This document shows positions 61,414 through 64,000 of a DNA stretch of 64,000 nt, piece by piece. The notes beneath the pieces were generated by a model. That model did no database searches, was not told the origin of the DNA, and saw nothing but the letters and a program-made list of their open reading frames with translations. Source of the stretch: Novosphingobium sp. (GTDB taxonomy: Bacteria > Pseudomonadota > Alphaproteobacteria > Sphingomonadales > Sphingomonadaceae); NCBI RefSeq assembly GCF_039595395.1, contig NZ_JBCNLP010000001.1, forward strand, positions 1,302,001 to 1,366,000, written 5' to 3'. Each line of letters begins with the position of its first letter. The first letter of the stretch is position 1. The position numbers and the translations under genes were made by a program.

Positions 61414-64000
61414 ATGAACCGTGCTTCCCGCATCGCCCGCCGTCCGCTTTTCCTTTTGTTTCCGCTGGCTGTTCTGGTCGCCCTGCCTCAGGGCGCGCCT
61501 GCAAAGCCGGTGCGACACGCCGCGAAGCCCGCCGCCGCAGGCCCCGCGCCGGAGGCTGCTGCAGGTGGCCTCGCCGCCTCGGCCCTGCCGCCGCTGCCGC
61601 CTCAGGACGATCCGTGGCTCTATTCGGGCAGCGATGTGCCCCATGACAAGGAATGGGCTTTCGGCACGCTGGAGAATGGTCTGCGCTGGGCCGTGCGTGC
61701 CAATTCGGTGCCGCCGGGGCAGGTTTCCATCCGCATCCGCATGGATGTGGGCAGCCTTTACGAAAAGCCCGAGGAAGCCGGTTACGCCCATCTGATCGAG
61801 CATCTGGTCTTCCGCCAATCAAAGTATCTCGGCCAGAACGAGGCGATCCCGACCTGGCAGCGCCTTGGCGCCACGTTGGGCAGCGACACCAATGCCGAAA
61901 CCAGCAGCACCGCCACGGTGTTCAAGATCGACCTGCCCAATGCCACGCCCCAGACCATGGATGAGAGCTTCAAGCTGCTCTCGGGCATGATGGCCGAGCC
62001 CAATCTGTCGGAAAGTGACATCCGCACCGAAGTGCCCATCGTGCTGGCCGAAAAGCGCGAGCGCGGCGGCACGCAGGAGCATGTCTCCAACGCCCTGCGC
62101 GAGATGATCGCCTATGGCCAACCCCTGGCCGATCACGCGACCATTGGCAGTGCCGCGACGCTTCAGGCCGCGCATCAGGACAGCGTGCGCGCCTTCCATG
62201 CCCGCTGGTATCGGCCGGAGAATGCCGCGATCATCGTCTCGGGCGATGCCGATCCGCGCCTGATGGCCGCGCTGATCCAGAAGTGGTTCGGCGACTGGCA
62301 TCCTGAAGGCAAGCACACGCCCGCCCCCGATTTCGGTGAGCCCGCCGCGCCCATCGGTGGCGATCCGGCCAATCCGGTCACTTATGCCCGCGTGCTGGTC
62401 GAGCCCACGGCGCCCCGCGCGCTGCAGATGGCGGTGCTGCGCCCCTGGCATGAGAAGCAGGACACCATCGTTTACAATGAAGGGCTGATGATCGATCAGG
62501 TGGCGCAGGCCATCATCAACCGTCGCCTTGAGGCGCGGGCGCGGGCTGGGGCGAGCTATCTCACCGCCTCGGTCAATCAGCAGAACCAGAGCCGCAGCGT
62601 GGATGGCACCTTCGTCTCGATCCAGCCGATCGATGGCGACTGGCAGGCCGCCTTGCGCGATGTGCGCGCGGTGATCGCTGACGCGCTGGCCACGCCGCCG
62701 ACACCTGAGGAAATCGCCCGCGAGGTGGCCGAAATCAATGTCGCCTTCGAAAGCGCGGTGCAGCAGCGCGCGTTGCAGCCCGGCGGGCGTCTGGCCGACG
62801 ATCTGATCAATGCGCTCGACATTCACGAGACCGTCGCCAGCCCCGAGGTGGTGCTCGACATCTTCAAGCAGTCGATCCCGCTCTTCACGCCTGACGCCGT
62901 GCTGGAGCATGGCCGCAAGCTGTTCCAGGGCCGCGCCATCCGCGCGCTTTACGTCACGCCCGACGCCAAGGACGGCACCAGCGACGATCTGAAGCTGGCC
63001 CTGATGCAGAAGGTGGCCCCCGATTCCCATGCGCGGCTGGCCGAAAAGGCGGTCTCCTTCAAGGATCTGCCTCCCATCGGCACGCCCCAGCAGGAGGTCG
63101 CCGACAGCCAGACCGTGCTGCGCGGCATTGAGCAGGTGGACTTCGCCAATGGTGTGAAGGTGCAACTCTGGCCCACGCAGGACGATCCGGGCCGCGTGAC
63201 GGTGAAGGTGCGCTTCGGCGCCGGTGCCCGCGCCTTCGATGCCAAGAACGATGTCTATGCCACGCTGGGCAGCATGGCGCTGGTCGGCTCGGGCGAGGGC
63301 AATCTGGGGCAGGAGGAGCTGGACCGCATCTCCACCGGCCGCAAGATGGGCTTCGAGCTGAAGTCGGACGAGAGCTTCTTCCAGTTCTCCGCCGACACGC
63401 GCGCGGAGGATCTGGCCGACCAACTCTATCTCTTTGCCGACAAGCTGGCCGATCCGCGCTGGGATCATGCGCCCTTCAAGCGCGCTCAGGCCGCCGCCAA
63501 GGTGCAATATGGCACCTTCGCCGCCAGCCCGCAGGGTGTGCTGGAGCGTGACCTCAAGTCGCTCCAGCGCGGGGGTGATCCGCGTTTCGCCGCGCCCACG
63601 CCCGAGCAGATCACCGCTGCCACCCCCGAGGGCTTCCGCGCCGTGTGGGAGCCGGTCCTGAAGCAGGGCCCGGTCGAGGTGCAGGTGTTTGGCGATTTCA
63701 ACCGTGACAAGGCGCTCGATGCGCTGCGCCGCACCTTCGGCGCTCTGCCAACGCGCGGCGATCTGCCCGCCGGCACGCTGCCGCCCACGGTGCAGCAGGC
63801 CGCCCCCAACCCCGGCGTGACCGTGCTGCGTCATGAGGGCGATCCCGGTCAGGCGGCCGCCGTCATCAGTTGGCCCACGGGCGGCGGCACCACGCTGCTG
63901 CGCGAATCGCGCCAGCTCGATGTGCTGGGGCAGGTGTTTGCCCTGCGCATGATGCAGGCGATGCGCGAGAAGGCGGGGGCCAGCTATGCCCCGCAGGTCA
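61414..64000 (+). CDS. M16 family zinc metallopeptidase (3' end cut by window)
   Basis: A 5'-complete reading frame of at least 862 residues, with no stop before the right edge. A signal peptide starts it (RRPLFLLFPLAVLVALPQGAPA). The inverted zinc motif HLIEH begins at residue 126, and the third ligand region EVPIVLAEKRERGG follows, as in pitrilysin/insulinase enzymes. A second, inactive M16 half follows (QVDFANGVKVQLW onward), and the C-terminal part is missing. Bacterial exported members degrade peptides. The ATG at 61414 lies 240 bp from the divergent nfuA start. Confidence 0.88.
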   Translation, partial: MNRASRIARRPLFLLFPLAVLVALPQGAPAKPVRHAAKPAAAGPAPEAAAGGLAASALPPLPPQDDPWLYSGSDVPHDKEWAFGTLENGLRWAVRANSVPPGQVSIRIRMDVGSLYEKPEEAGYAHLIEHLVFRQSKYLGQNEAIPTWQRLGATLGSDTNAETSSTATVFKIDLPNATPQTMDESFKLLSGMMAEPNLSESDIRTEVPIVLAEKRERGGTQEHVSNALREMIAYGQPLADHATIGSAATLQAAHQDSVRAFHARWYRPENAAIIVSGDADPRLMAALIQKWFGDWHPEGKHTPAPDFGEPAAPIGGDPANPVTYARVLVEPTAPRALQMAVLRPWHEKQDTIVYNEGLMIDQVAQAIINRRLEARARAGASYLTASVNQQNQSRSVDGTFVSIQPIDGDWQAALRDVRAVIADALATPPTPEEIAREVAEINVAFESAVQQRALQPGGRLADDLINALDIHETVASPEVVLDIFKQSIPLFTPDAVLEHGRKLFQGRAIRALYVTPDAKDGTSDDLKLALMQKVAPDSHARLAEKAVSFKDLPPIGTPQQEVADSQTVLRGIEQVDFANGVKVQLWPTQDDPGRVTVKVRFGAGARAFDAKNDVYATLGSMALVGSGEGNLGQEELDRISTGRKMGFELKSDESFFQFSADTRAEDLADQLYLFADKLADPRWDHAPFKRAQAAAKVQYGTFAASPQGVLERDLKSLQRGGDPRFAAPTPEQITAATPEGFRAVWEPVLKQGPVEVQVFGDFNRDKALDALRRTFGALPTRGDLPAGTLPPTVQQAAPNPGVTVLRHEGDPGQAAAVISWPTGGGTTLLRESRQLDVLGQVFALRMMQAMREKAGASYAPQV

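Noticed and set aside
61819..63834. 671-residue minus-strand open frame
   Set aside because: Antisense shadow of the M16 peptidase, whose plus-strand frame has a signal peptide and HxxEH motif.

Overview
The window looks like a chromosomal segment of a high-GC alphaproteobacterium, most likely Sphingomonadales (Novosphingobium/Sphingomonas-like). The reasons are two MucR-family regulators, a plant/alphaproteobacterial-type GshA, DUF3297 and DUF1489 proteins, a trigger factor-clpP-clpX order, and a nfuA-tsaB-rimI-mucR-fur-miaB-phoH-ybeY-corC cluster. The taxonomic call is inference; no rRNA is present. Most of the DNA is ordinary housekeeping sequence with short intergenic gaps, and there is no prophage, IS transposase or CRISPR.

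Layout. 0-7 kb: metallophosphoesterase (cut by the left edge), MAPEG protein, GAF-GGDEF-EAL protein, FAD/NAD(P)-binding protein, small secreted protein, flippase-like membrane protein. 6.7-14 kb: mucR paralogue 1, two identical tRNA-Val(CAC), DUF3297 protein, CHAP protein, der, a divergent pair of SPOR proteins. 14-20 kb: pyrB with a non-catalytic-looking dihydroorotase homologue, sppA, a GT39-like protein. 20-25 kb: tRNA-Leu(UAG), tig, clpP, clpX. 24.5-38 kb: astD-like dehydrogenase, selO, hydrolase, glycosyltransferase, YfgM-like protein plus bamB, ICMT-like protein, lipoprotein, gshA, rsmE, ubiA. 38-46 kb: smc, two DsbA-like proteins, a DUF721/DciA protein, mutY, nudC. 46-51 kb: DUF1489 protein, mgtE, cyclophilin, chemoreceptor. 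50.9-51.8 kb: a low-GC patch with two small unknown genes. 51.9-61.2 kb: lysR, corC, ybeY, phoH, an unknown secreted protein, miaB, fur, mucR paralogue 2, rimI, tsaB, nfuA. From 61.4 kb an M16 metalloprotease runs off the right edge.

The most striking feature is a dispersed intergenic repeat family. Nine copies, about 210-270 bp when intact, occur in 64 kb. Each has a hairpin at both ends (commonly a GCGAGGG..CCCTCGC stem) and, in intact copies, a central GCCGCAGGC/GCCTGCGGC inverted repeat. All lie just after stop codons: five between convergent genes and four between same-strand genes. One copy (55655-56472) has lost its core and holds a low-GC gene for a secreted protein. A second, unrelated palindrome lies downstream of both mucR genes.

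Several genes are broken by single-base indels that would restore a good family match if corrected. phoH is broken in its P-loop, nudC at an 8-C run near its start, and corC at an 8-G run near its end; the chemoreceptor linker is also suspicious. These are either consensus errors or real slippage, and the raw reads must decide. Operon logic is visible in ATGA or similar overlaps (pyrB/dihydroorotase homologue, mutY/nudC, dciA/dsbA-like, nfuA/tsaB).
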